Program-made: the position numbers and the translations under genes | In this document: one piece after another, positions 11,403-24,331 of the stretch | Numbering within the stretch: the first letter of the stretch is position 1 | Layout: each line of letters begins with the position of its first letter | Assembly: GCA_034620365.1 (NCBI GenBank) | Contig: JAQGEQ010000151.1 | Coordinates: 182,118 to 246,117, forward strand | Length of the DNA stretch: 64,000 nucleotides | Direction of reading: 5' to 3' | DNA from: Pegea sp. RAD2-039 | Taxonomy: Eukaryota; Chordata; Thaliacea; Salpida; Salpidae | The notes under the pieces: generated by a model | Seen by the model: the letters and a program-made list of their open reading frames with translations, nothing else | Database searches by the model: none | Told to the model about the DNA's origin: nothing

Positions 11403-12508
11403 ATGGGTTCAAAGCCAAGTACTGCTCGTCAAAATCAAAACATTACCTCTGCCAGTGGAGGTGTGGAGTTTTATTTTGATCCTGTCAGTCCCCCTTCTCG
11501 ATGTGTTCATATGACTCTTAAGGCTCTTGGGGAAGGATTTACTGAAAAGAGATTACAGCTGTTCAAAGGAGAACACAAGTCTGAAGCATTTTTGAAGATA
11601 AATCCTGCCGGACAGGTACCAGCTATCAAAGATGGTAATTTCACTTTAGCAGAAAGGTCAGTTTTATATTTCGGATTTTTAAAATTTGATATAAATTTAT
11701 ACTAAAGAAATTATCATAAGCTTTTTATTTAAAAGAATATTTTGTAAATAAAGGAATCACTTTCTAACCATAATCCAGTTTTTGAGATTTAAAGACGAGT
11801 TCAAACTCACAAATGTTACTTTCATTCTTTTATTATTATTAAATTTATTAGTGATAGAAATAAAAACTCTTTATTTGTTTCTGATTTAATTAATCTTTGT
11901 AGCCGAGCGATTGCTTGCTATCTGTGTAACAAGTATAACACTGCGGCATCTAGAAAGTTATATCCAACTGATCCAATGAAACGTGCTGTTGTTGATCGCT
12001 TATTACTGATGAGCGACAATCTAACTTCGGCAGTAATGAAGCAAATTGTAAATATATATTTAAGGAAGTTTATAAGAAGTTCAATAATTGATTGATTTAA
12101 ACATTCAGAATTTGTTTGGAGTCATGTTTAACGGTGAACAACCGAACGAGGATAATTTAGAAGAAGCAGCAAAAGCTTTGAAGATGTGTAGCGAATTTTT
12201 GGGAAATAAGAAATTTGCAACTGGTGATAATGTCACTATAGCTGGTTAGTATCTATTTAACTCAAACAAGAAATTGCTGACAAAGGATAACAAATATTTG
12301 TAATTAAACAGATTTCTTTCTTTACACACCTTTCATGTTGTACAACTTGGCGACAACAGACGCTATCCAGGAGAAATTCTATTCAAGTGAAGGTGGAGAT
12401 ACTGTAAAAGGCTGGATGAGGAATGTAAGCAGTTTGCCTTATTATGATGAAGTACATAAAGAAGCAAATGAAAAACTTGGTTCTCTTTATCGCTCTAAGT
12501 TGGAATAA
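11403..12508 (+). CDS. Glutathione S-transferase, theta/delta-like, tandem copy 3
   Basis: Exons 11403-11656, 11903-12047, 12109-12244, 12312-12508; 243 aa. This copy fits the family best: FYFDPVSPPSRCVHMTLKAL (active-site Ser in SPPSR), KGEHKSEAFLKINPAGQVPA (cis-Pro), and ESRAIACYLCNKY built across the exon 1-2 junction. The second domain includes FATGDNVTIAD, with the conserved Asp at the exon 3-4 junction. The role is inferred as glutathione conjugation of small electrophiles. The protein starts MGSKPSTARQ, which fits an N-myristoylation signal (Gly2, Ser6) and is unusual for a cytosolic GST. The stop overlaps an AATAAA-like string, and several A/T-rich signals follow. Confidence 0.9.
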
Positions 12509-15500
12509 ATATGTCATCTAGAAATTAAATTCTAATTATTAATATTGGTTGTTTCTTTAATACTGTAATCACTTTGTAATTTTTAAATCGCTGTTTATTA
12601 TGTTAAAAGTTTTAATTATTTAGTAAAGTTTAAAAAAAGATAAATTATTAATACTTTTTTGTAAATATTTTGCAACCTTTTCTTTCATAAAATTTCCAAA
12701 TAAATTTAGGAGGATTTTTTAAATTTCATTTTTTTAAGTTTAATATTTTCAAAATCTACAGAAGCTTATAAAGTTATTGTTTATTGAATAAAAATTTAGG
12801 TATTTTATAATTTTTATTATAAATTAAATTTAATTTAGTTTAAAGTAAATATGTCTGGAAAATAAAATTTAAATCTGTTTAAATTAGAAACTTTATAATT
12901 CAGCCAATACACAGCCAGAGTTTGTTAATCTCTGGTAGACTCCAAAAACTTTTCTGAATTTATTCAGTCTTACAATAGCAAAATCGTTTTACATGTAGCT
13001 AAAAAAATTAGATGAAGCTTTCAAGGTCACTCTTGCCCACTTCTAAATTATTTTTTAGTAAATGAAAGTGTTTGATCAACTCTAAGACTATATCAATTTG
13101 TCAAACAGCAGAAGTACACTCTTGTACGAGCTTAGCGCTAGTATCTTCCTCAAGTAGCAAAAATAAACCATTTATCCTTAAAGTTTCTTTCTAAAACTAC
13201 TCTTTCCAATTGAATCAAATCAAATTGGAGATTATAAGTTAACATAATACGTTTGTCCATGACTTACAGACTTAAATTTGCTTCTTAGATGAAAGATACT
13301 TTGAAATACTTTTATATTGATGAATTCAACATGACTATGTCAATATCTAATCTTGATCATTTTCTAAAAAGTCCATCTCTGTAATTCTAATCTGTTATTG
13401 AGTATTAAAAGACACTCTAAAATACTTTTGGTCACATGACATCTACAGAAGTATCATCAACAAAGTCTAAAACTGAAAATGTTTATCTACGGATACCACC
13501 AAGATTGTTGGCTTACTTCAGTTGAAAGTAAAAAGAGGTTTGATGTACCTCTAAGTCAAACCTTTCTTGTCGTCTCTAGCGCCTGAATCTTGGGTTTCTT
13601 TCACCCAGAAACTTATCCAGGATGTTTGAGTCTTCAAAGTTCTTTTTTGTGCATATAGTTAATTGATTCCTGTGTGGCTATGAATGTTCTCAGAACTCTT
13701 ACCTCCTCTGCAAAGAGATGGTACTGTCTGTATAACCATACTGTCCATTATATACGTTTTAAATTGGAGACTAACTATTTTGCTCTTTAATCTCTGGGCA
13801 AATTATTGTTTCTACGTTTAGTAGAACCTTGTAAATATATTTCCAGGAACAAAGGTACCCCTCTTTGCAGTATTTTAGATACTGTTTGTTGTTTACAGGA
13901 CCAGCCATGTACCTTTTCTAGCTCGTGGCATCAAACGTACCAACTAGTTGTTATTAATTTATTTTTTTTCTATATTTCTACCTGATTTAACTTTCTAGCA
14001 AACTTCATCAGCTATACCAAGTTTTTTACGACTAGTAGGACAGATTTTGATTTTGGCTCAATATTGATAAAAGTAAATTGCTATTTTCGCCGAGTTTAGT
14101 GAGTCAAGGTAGTAGATGAAAGAAAGTTGATTCTTCCTGTCTCTAAATGGGTTTTGATGATAGTAGAGAGCAGTCTAGTGATCTGAACTTACAACATTTA
14201 TGTCATCGGATTGTAGATTTTATTTCAGACTTTCTTTATCTTAGCTGAGCTGCAAAAAAGGACACGTCTACCCAGATTCAATTTCAGGGAGTTTTATCTT
14301 GAATAATTTTCTTTTTAATCCAAAAAAGTCCGTGTCTTACTCCCGAAGAAACCAGTAGAGGTATTTTATACCCACAGCTGACAAAGACACTCCCTACGCT
14401 TGATACGCCTAGCAGATACAAAAGCTGAAAATTAACTACTAAAGTAAAAATGCCTAGAAATCTTTTAATGGATCTGTTCAACCTGCTTCTGTTACCTTTC
14501 TAGAATAATTTTTCATTCAACTTTTATATTATCCGCTTCTTGATGACTCTTTCTATAGTTTAGTGATTTCTTTGAAAACTTCTCAGGGGGTACAATAAAA
14601 TCTACAGATGGCAAACCTTCTTACTTTCCCCTACTTCTATCTACATCACTACTTTTTTCACTTCAGAGACTTGTATGAAAGTCTAATTATCCGGTTAGGT
14701 CTTCAAAATGATGTTTTCTGATAAATAAAATGTCTAAAATTATAATTCAGTTTCAATTATTAAACGCAACCAAAAGTAGTTTATATCAAGCGCATCAAAC
14801 AACCCTTAGTTTTGTAAATTTGTGAAGAGCATACACTTTTATATCGAAGCAGATGACGTATTAGAAGATTTCTAAACATATTTAATCGTCAAATATAAGA
14901 TTTGTCATTACAGCAAGTTTCTTGATTAGATCCAAACTAATTCTACAAAAAAGTTTTCTGTAAACGTCGCTAATAGTAAAATCGAAGTCACGTGCTTTTA
15001 TAATTATAGCTGTTTTCTCACGTCTTAAAAATTAACTAAAAGTAATTCAATCATTTTCGGCTAAAGTTAAATTAGATTGAATTAATATCTTCGCATAATA
15101 AAGGAGTTATACTCGTGTGTGAAAACTTGAAGACATATTTCCAAATGTTTAAATCAAATAAAAGTTATTTAAATTAACTAAAAAATTTGAGAAAATTTTC
15201 AAAAATGACGAAGCTATTTAGATTTTTATAAACTTATGAAAGTAATCTACAAATAAATTATTTTCATTTTGAAAAATACAGGAAAGAAGATGTCATGTGT
15301 GTTTTCATTTTATCATTAAAACTGGCATCTGAAAAAATACAAATTGATCAAAACTTACAAAATCTCAGTTTTGTAATTTGCATTAAAAAGTTTTGATCTG
15401 AAAACGTTGGAAATAATAAATTACTGACAAAGATATCTCAGTGCTGAAGCATCTACAAAATCTTACAGAACTTATGATTTAAATTCTTGTGGCTCAACAG

Positions 15501-18500
15501 GTTTTCTTAATAACTGAATAATTGTGTGGCTAGAACTAAAAAAAGTAGTTTGGTTTAAATTGTCATAATTTGATTGCTAACTGCTTGTCGGTAGCTTTTA
15601 TCAGTTATTAAATTATTTTTTAATGTTTCGTGATTTAGATTATAAGTTCTGTAAATCATCATTCATTGTAAACTACTGTGCATCGATTTTATTTAGCAAA
15701 TATAAGTTTTGATAAATACGAATTACTTCCTAGTCACATGAATGACTAATGGAAATACAAATGAAATTAATGTTAGTAGAAAAATATTTTTAACTTCAGC
15801 TAATTACTCATTTTATACATTAAGCAAAAATGCTTTAAAATGAAACTAATTTCCGTTTTAATTCTTTTAACCATCTTATTGTGTTTCGAGATGTTGGTTT
15901 TGATTTTAGTCATTTAGATTAGAAATGTTCACAACAACAATGTATCAATGAAAGTTTTTAAAATTATAAAAGAAAAATGAGTTGAAATTTTTATTTAGAT
16001 TTTTTTAAAGATTTTATTTAAATTGGTCAAATTATCCGAATTTTTTGTTAGATTTCAAATAACCGAGTAAAACTTTTGTAAATTACTTACGATGGTTAAA
16101 ATCTTTCCATTTTTTTAAACATAACTCAAATATTATTTGATTTAATCTCTTAATATATTTATTTTTATCAAAACTTATTAATTATTGTTCTGGATATATA
16201 TTTATTTAAATTCTGTTTTGGTTATTTAGCAACAAATTTCCCAAAAATTTGAAATTACGGTTAAACTATTTCATTAAATAAAAAATTGAATCTCATACTT
16301 AAAGAATATTGATTTTTTTAACTTATAAAAATCTTATTTATTGTTTATCTTTTTAGAAAGTTTATTTTATATGAAAATTAAGTAATTAGTTTACAATAAA
16401 TTTATAGAAAGTATTTATAATCTACCAATGTTTTTATTATTATAACTTGTATTGCCCTGAATTTGCAAGAGTTTTTTGCTAAAATTAAGTATCATCTTCT
16501 TATTAAACTTAATTTAAGATCTTGTGATGAAGAGTGTTTAGGAAGCAGAATACAAAATATCTTGTAGTGTGAGTTTTTCTAAAAAAAATTCCAAACAACT
16601 TTTTTGTAAACATTTGAAATAAACATTACTTCTAATTTTTCTAAACCTAGCTTATTTGTCAACCAAATAAAAAATGATTTCTTATAAAACTAATAAATTT
16701 ATGATTACACAAATAAATATTACGTTTTAATTTCTTTAATAATCTATTATAAGTCTAAATAATAAAATAAACTAAAAGCATCTAATAAACTTAGAAATAT
16801 TTTAAAGATTTACTTTTTTACTAAAAAAAAGGAGCTTTTTAAACACCATCAACTTAATATTTTAATACTATTTTGGACTTATACAGATTTTCAGAGAACT
16901 ATTTTTTCTGTTCGTTATTTTATTGAGAAAATGTTTTAAAGTTAGAGGCAGTTTTAATGTCAGCATTTTGATGTTAACCAGTCATTTAAGATTTTTTTAC
17001 GAAATAAATTAATTTCAAAAGTCAAGTATACAGATTTTCAGTAAAACTTGGCTTTAATTTTCAATACCAACTCTATAAGCTGGCTAATATAAACTTTAAT
17101 AAAATTTTTAATTGAATTAATGACCTATAAATAATCTTTAATAACTCTGAAATCGTGTATCCAGTGTTTAATTGATCAACAATTATTAAAAAAATATTTT
17201 TTAAAGGATATTTTACAAACATTATTCTTTATATAATCGGTTCTTATCTTTTATTTGTAATTGGATACATTAGTGTCAGCTTAATCAAAATTTTAATAAT
17301 TTAAAATTTTAGAAAACTTAAATAGTGAAGCTATTCTAAAACTTTCTAACTCTGCTTTCAAATCATTCCAATTTAAACGAATATATGAGATGTAAACAAG
17401 TATAAAACTGAGTTGAGAGCTTTATTTGTTTTGACTGATATTTAATGTTTTGAGCTAAAAGTGAAATTATACTTATAGGAGTTATCTATATAATCGAAAA
17501 TAGAAGATGTTGACTCTAATTCAGTTACTCCTCTCATTTTATTGAAAGATTTATCTAAAACTATTTGAGTTGAACAGAAGCAGTTGTAATCAGTTTTACA
17601 TCAGCTCGAGCATTTGAACTTTTACAAAAAAGTTTTCAAAACAGTTTCAAGGAACTTCCTGTCACTAATCAATTTAATTAAAATTTTTAATGATTTTTAA
17701 AGGTGAGCAACGTGTTTTACAAAAAGGGTTTTTTTTTTTTTTTTTAAACAATACATGTCAAATAAGTTAGTAGAAAGTAAATTAGAGAGATTAACACAAG
17801 TATTTCCTGAAGTTTTAGACCGTCTGAAAATTGGATGATCAGTTTCAGGTTTATTATTGTAAGTTAACAACAATTCGATAGTTTTCTACAACAGGATGAA
17901 ATCAAACTTGTATATGGCTGTTACAAATCTGTGGAAGTAAGTTTAATAACTACTTCCTTAAAAATCAATCATTATAAATGTGAGATCAAAACCAAGATAC
18001 TTTCTAAGTGATGTGATACAATTATGAGATCAAACAATTATTTTAACATTTAAATGTGAGTTAACTTTACAATTTGAATCTTACTGAGTAAACTGATTAA
18101 TCATTTCCAATAATGACCACTAATTTCTTTTATTTTAGAAAACTGATTGACAAATTACAATAAAATAATAAATTTTATAAATAAGCTGTTTGCATTTTGA
18201 AATTTGATGCTAGGCTGTCTAGATTTTGATGAAACGTTTCATCACCCAATTAATAAAACGTTTAAAGTATTTTTATAAATGGTATTTTTTCTTTTAATCT
18301 TTTTTTCCTGTTAACAAAAATCTTTAATTTTTAGAGACAATATCATTCGCCAACAAATTTTAGCTACTATATGAATTTTTTCAAACAATTATCTTTCTGA
18401 TATTTATTATTAACAAAATTAATTTGTTTTCTTCATATTGATTAAACGTAGCCGGATTTCAGATTAAAATTTTTTGACTTATAAATACCAAAGATTTTTG

Positions 18501-21500
18501 GTGAAAAAATTACCTTTAGAAAAGTTCAAATTGTAGGTATGTTGCTACTGAAGGAGTGTAGATTGAATGTACCATTACGTCATTATAATTAGATTGACAA
18601 GCTTTAGCCTGTTCTAGTACTTTTAAGTTAACTTTTAAGGGAAAGAAAATTCCCCAAAAAGGAATAATTCCACTTTTAAATTGACGGTAGTTTATCGAAA
18701 CCTTTAGAAAAAGTTGGTAATTTAAACGTGGTCACAAAATCTTCTGCATGACTTATTGGCGAAGTATCACGTGATCTACGTAAAGTATAAACGTTCACAT
18801 ATAAACATAAGATTGATAGAAAGTTAGAAGTTAGTATTGTTAAGTTTCTCAATTGAGTCAGCGATTCGATGTTAGCAGAATTAATTTATTAGTGATTGTT
18901 TGCAGATACTAGTGAAACTAAAATACTAGATATTAATAATAAGTAATAATCAAATAATTTAAAAGTTATTACTTTTTTTTTCTAAATATTATTTTTTAAT
19001 TTCAACTTCCTACTTTTTTTAATAACTAAATCATTTTCACAAATTTATTGATAATTTTGTTATTGTGTATATGTGTAAAGTAAAGTTTCAGTTTTTATCA
19101 AAGTATTAATCTATAAATTTATTTCTATCATTCATGAAAGATAAATTTGTTTAAAGATTTTACGCAACAGAACTAAACGATGTACTATGATTAAAAATAG
19201 AAGCTAAGATGGTCCTCATGTTGTTGACATATCGTACTTTACTTTCGAATCAACCAAAGAAACACAATTAAACAAAATGCAGTTGCAATAAAGTTCTTTG
19301 AATACTTTTTACTCTTTGCAATTGTAGTTTTTTTAGCAATTAAAAACTAATCTGTCAATAGAAAAGCCAATATGTTGTGTTTGTGAATACAATTGAAATG
19401 ACAATTGAAATTTACCAAGACGGCTTGAGAACTAGGTGGCTAAGACAGAACATATTCTTTTTGTTTTTTACAAAGTAGTAAAACTCAACGATTTTTTTTG
19501 TAGATTTTCACAAAAAAATTTACTGAAACAGTTGTTTCATAAATGAGTATTTTTAAGAAATGATGTATTTGAAATTTAATTAAAATCTGTAAACTGCAGT
19601 TAGTAAGAATCTTTGTATATTGCATTTGCATAAAAGCAATTTTGAAGTTTTGGTGAGACAGCAAAGGAAAAAAACTTGCATTAGTTTAAATTTTGTCAAA
19701 TGTGAATTTATTTTTAAGTCTATGATACATTTGAAGGTTATTGAAACTTATTACTTAACTTTTGATAAATCAAACATTTAAAAGTAATATTGTTTTGACT
19801 GAAATGTTTAACTTTAGTCTGCACTAAACAAACCATGGTGGCAATGCAAATTACAAATAATTCTCTAAAACAGAACTGAAATAAGACAGGCATTGAGAAT
19901 AAACGCAGATAGGAAATTTAATTTCTTATTTTCAGAATTGTTTTTAGCAAACATTGTTTATAATACTCAAATAGTTAGTTTTTGTTTTATACTTTTATAG
20001 CTATTAACAAATTTCAAACTGAAATTTCTTTCAACTAGAATACTTTAATAGCAGCTCTAAAAACGTTTTTTTCTTGATTTACTACCAGTAAACTTTTTAC
20101 TTCTAAATTGACTCACTAAATTAGCTTCCCATGTGGGCAATTCAAAATTCGGCCAATTTGTTCGTTGATCATCAATTAGATCTTGCCAAAATAACTTCAA
20201 CAATAATTTTTCAATAATCACATTTATGATTCAATTAACTTTTGTGAGTAATGAAACAGTTTATTTTCAATGTTTCCTGAATACTTAAATTAGACCAAAG
20301 TATTAACTTGAATTGAAATGTTTTATTTTTAGTTTATAAAATATTAACAAAGCTTGTTTATCAATGAGTATTTTTGTTTTTTAAAAAACCTATGTGATAG
20401 TAGTCAACATTAAAACATTTTCCCAAAAACTTAAAAACTTTTCTCTTTCATTTTTTTTTCTTTACTTATTGTGAAAACCAATTTAACTAAAATATTTTTA
20501 TAATCAAAACGGTAAAAATGATTATAAAACGCTACAATATCGTTGCAATAAAAGTTCAAGCTTACAAAATAATCATAAATGTACTTTTGATGAATGAAAA
20601 CAATCGACCAATTTGAAATTCTAGTCACTTAAAGGTAACAAAACTGAAGTTTGTACTTTCCCAAACCAATCTCTAAGATAAATCACTCAATTACTTCAAC
20701 TTTTGTTGAATTTAGATCATATCATAAACTGAACTAAATATTTTTTCAATGTTTTACACAAAAGTTTTCTTCATCACATACTACATGACGAAAATGTCTT
20801 TAATTTGACCTGTTAACAAGATCTATAAAAAATTTAACGAGACTTTATGAATTCAAACATAGCTAACCCAAATGATTCATAGTTTTTATAATCGAGTGAA
20901 GTTTTAAAGTATTTTTTTGAATTGCTTTTTATCATTAATGATTGATTAAAAGATCAAGAACTCTAAAGCTTATGGTAGATCACAAAATTAGTGATTCTAA
21001 TAAACTTAATTTTTCGATCGGTGTAATAGACTTGATGCAAATTAGCTGTGAGTATTTTCTTAGCTGTTACAATAGCAGGATGTATTAATTAAACATCAAT
21101 GGCTCTCAAAGAGAGCTGTCAAAATAGTATTGACCATCAAATAAGTAATTAAATTATTGGTCAGTGAGAAAAATAAAGCAAATTCGTTTGATTTGATTAC
21201 TTATAATTGATGATTGTTATGATTACTCAAATTATATCAACATTATTACAAAGTTGTGTTTCCTGAATATTAGCAATTAATTTGTATAAATTATAAGAGT
21301 ACAAAAAAGCATGTATCATAATAAAAGAGTTTTTGTAATATTTTCAAGACTTTCTAACAAGTTATTTTAGGAGTATGTTAATAGTTTTCCGATAGATTTT
21401 GTTGAATTTTCGAGCTGGTAATAAAGTTAGTTATAAATCTATTGTTAACTTTTACAACAATTTTAGACAGACGAGAATAACTAGAATATTATTGAAGTAG

Positions 21501-22363
21501 TACTTGTATCAAGTAACTGTCAGTCATATCGTGAATAATCAAAATAGCTTTGTATTTTGTAGACAGTGAATGCTAGGGCATCTTATATTTGATTTAGTCA
21601 GAATTACTGTTAGTATTGTTATCAGTGTTTGATAAACATTAGTAAGAATCCTTTAGTAGATACTCGTTGCGGAGGCGGCAATCAATGTTCTATTTGACAA
21701 ATGTGGACATTACTCATTTGATTATACTAGATTATGATAGTAAAACACAACACATAATGTAATTACACTTAGAGCTGTCTTACATAAGCCTATTGTTTTG
21801 GTATTTCCTTCAACTGTTTCAACAGACGATTTGTTTTTATTTTTCGAATAGAGATCTTCAAGTAAAACGCAATTAGTTTTACCAAAACAACTTTCAGAAG
21901 TACCTTTCTTTTAGATTTGATATAAAATTGTTTATTTTATTAGTTAAAATGTTTTAAAGATACTTTGTTTTTATCTTCAAAAAAGTTATGGAAAATTATT
22001 AATCTGTTTCTAAAGCTGGTTTCTAGATAATTAGTTTTTTCAATTTAGATTTCATCATTTCTAAAACATTACTTTATCAAGAAGTTATAATAAAATCTAA
22101 ATAGTTAAAATATGATTAGAAACTTATAGATAATATACAACAAAGAAAATAATAAACTGTTTTTATGATAACCTAAAAAGTTTTATTTTAAAAATTTGTT
22201 GATAGATTTTTATTTTTTTTTGTCATCTTTTGGATAATAATATTTAGTTTTAATTTGTTCACTTTTCATTTATAGAAATTTGCATGTCTTAATCTGTTAC
22301 TTAATTCTTTAATTGGTTATAATTATCTCAAAATATCAAAAATCGGTATCAAGAATCAGAATT
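12509..22363. other. Gene desert of about 9.9 kb
   Basis: No gene could be supported on either strand. From roughly 12,900 to 14,750 the sequence is less AT-rich and minus-strand frames show short interrupted peptides (for example LEEDTSAKLVQECTSAV near 13,150) that look like decayed coding sequence, possibly a dead mobile element; I could not identify it. The rest is homopolymer-rich AT sequence, including a T tract near 17,731-17,746. Regulatory sequence for the receptor gene at 22,364 may lie at the right end. Confidence 0.45.
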
Positions 22364-24331
22364 ATGACAAACGACTCTGGCGCGTTTGCTGCGGGAACTA
22401 CATTCACAATGAAAACTCAGTTATCAGAACCCTACTTCAAGCTATACTGGATCATAAGCGAGATTGTCCTTGTATTCGTCACCTTTTTCACCATTTACTT
22501 ACTTGTTTGTCTTGCTCGTTATGCACATATTTCAAGATGTAAGCCTGGAAGAGAACTAAATCACAAGAAAGGAAAAGCTTTATATCGACTTTGTTTTATC
22601 AGTGTTAGCATGGCGCTAGCTAGATTTGCTTCTGATCAAGCTGTAGCTGTAGTAGGTTGGAAAACAGACAAGAAATGTTATGCTTCTGTTTCAACTAGTA
22701 CTGTCTTCTATACTTTAAGTTTATACCCAGTTTACGTATTTCTTTGGATGAGACAAAGTATTTTCTACGCAAATCCAGTGCTGAGTCATATTTTAAACCC
22801 AATAGTAACATTTTTTAGCTACGCTACGCTACTAGTAATGTTGGTTGGGGGAACTGTATTAGGTGTACTGTATATTTTGCCTGGCGTCACAGGTTGGCAA
22901 CATGTTGCTAGCGCTAGTGGTTGTCGAGACGTCAACAATAATAGAGTTCGTTTTGATCTTGTTCCTATGCTCTTCGTTTGTTTTGTTGTGTCCTTTCAAA
23001 TCAGTCTTCTAGCTCTTTTTCTTTATCCACTCCTCACGAAGAAGATGAAACGATATCGAAACTCATCCAACCAAGTCGCAGAAGCTCTTAAAAATGCTCA
23101 CAGCAAAGATCTTTCCAGTTCTGATTCACATGCGAATGGAAACCGGAGTTTTATGGCGTGTAACAAAAACAACTGTAACGATAAGTCGATTACCACTCCT
23201 CGTCCACTTTCTGTTATGGAGAATTACCCTGCTTCAGACACAGATTTCTCAAACAGCCGGTCGGGAACTATAATCGCTGGATCAATTACTCCTGATGATT
23301 TAAAAGAGCGAGAAAGGAAACCGCCGCGAATTAGCAAGATGACAAACTCCTCGAGAATAATCTTCAGAGAAAACGGGGACAATTTAAGATTTAAAAGAGG
23401 AAAAATTGAGGAAAGTTTTGTAAGAAAAGCTGCAAACAATGCAGCAGCTGAAGCTGCAAGAAATATTCCTACAACAAGCGATGGTTCTTCGTCGGATTAT
23501 GAAAATAAAAAGCTTAAAAAGTGAGTTTCTATTCATTCCCAAACAACAAACCTCGTTTTGTTTTCTCGAATTTTTATTTCTCTTCAAAGATAAGTTAACT
23601 TTAAATGATCAGCTTTAAACTGTTTTCAAATTTATTTTTAGTGGAGGTTATAATCACTCGGCGAGAACAAGCAACCCAAAATTAGACCTTGAATATTCAA
23701 ACAAGCTAAACGAAAGTCGTCGACGCTTGTAAGTTTTTCTTTACATCAAACTTATTTCAAAATTCTTATCAATCGTTAATACTTTCAAAATATGAAAATC
23801 GGAGTAACTTTGAAGTAACCAAACTTTGGATATTTTCTGTCTATAGACGCTCACAGAGAAGAAATGTTATGAAGTTTATCAGGAAGTCTTTTTTCCTCAC
23901 ACTTACTTGTGTTATTTCTGATGTTGTTGGAACTGTCATACAGATGATGGGTGATTTTCCTGAGCTTGTCTATCTTGTCATCTTTGATATCAACCTCATT
24001 GTTAATATCGTTTGCATTATAATGTCTTTTAGAGATTGGCCAAATATGATTTTTCCATTTTGCTCCAAGTGAGTGATTTGAATCTGATTCTATATCAACA
24101 AGTAATTTGAAACTAACTCTTTTGAATTACAGTCGAATCGCTGCTTTAAACAAAGATAAGAAAAGCAATTCTCATCCAAGACTAAGTTTATCTGATCGCC
24201 ATCAGAGTTTGCATTCCAAGAATAAGAAAATCAATAATGTGGAGACAAAATTACAAGTAAAAGTTGAACCTTTAAACGGAATAGCACCTGTTGATGATAA
24301 GTTTAGAAAGAAAAATCATTTAAAATCTTAA
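22364..24331 (+). CDS. Orphan seven-transmembrane receptor-like protein
   Basis: Exons 22364-23520, 23642-23728, 23847-24068, 24133-24331; 554 aa. I do not recognise the family. Hydrophobic segments: TM1 about 28-50, TM2 74-97, TM3 107-128, TM4 148-171, TM5 198-224, TM6 427-447, TM7 455-478. Cys105 at the top of TM3 and Cys187 in the loop after TM4 could form the disulfide common in G-protein-coupled receptors. There is no DRY motif: the end of TM3 reads LWMRQSIFY. TM7 ends FRDWPNMIFPFCS rather than NPxxY. The loop between TM5 and TM6 is very long (about 190 residues, Ser/Asn/Lys-rich) and is where the first two introns fall. The C-terminal tail is basic. The start is the first in-frame ATG (22364), which leaves a short extracellular N-terminus. 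A receptor role is inference from topology only. Confidence 0.75.

Noticed and set aside
14284..14481. Minus-strand 65-codon frame with VSSGVRHG, reminiscent of reverse-transcriptase motif B
   Set aside because: The following residues do not match (no SPxLF), and no other reverse-transcriptase motif is nearby.
23224..23587. Two minus-strand frames opposite the receptor gene
   Set aside because: Antisense of the low-complexity intracellular loop; no start context or splice support.
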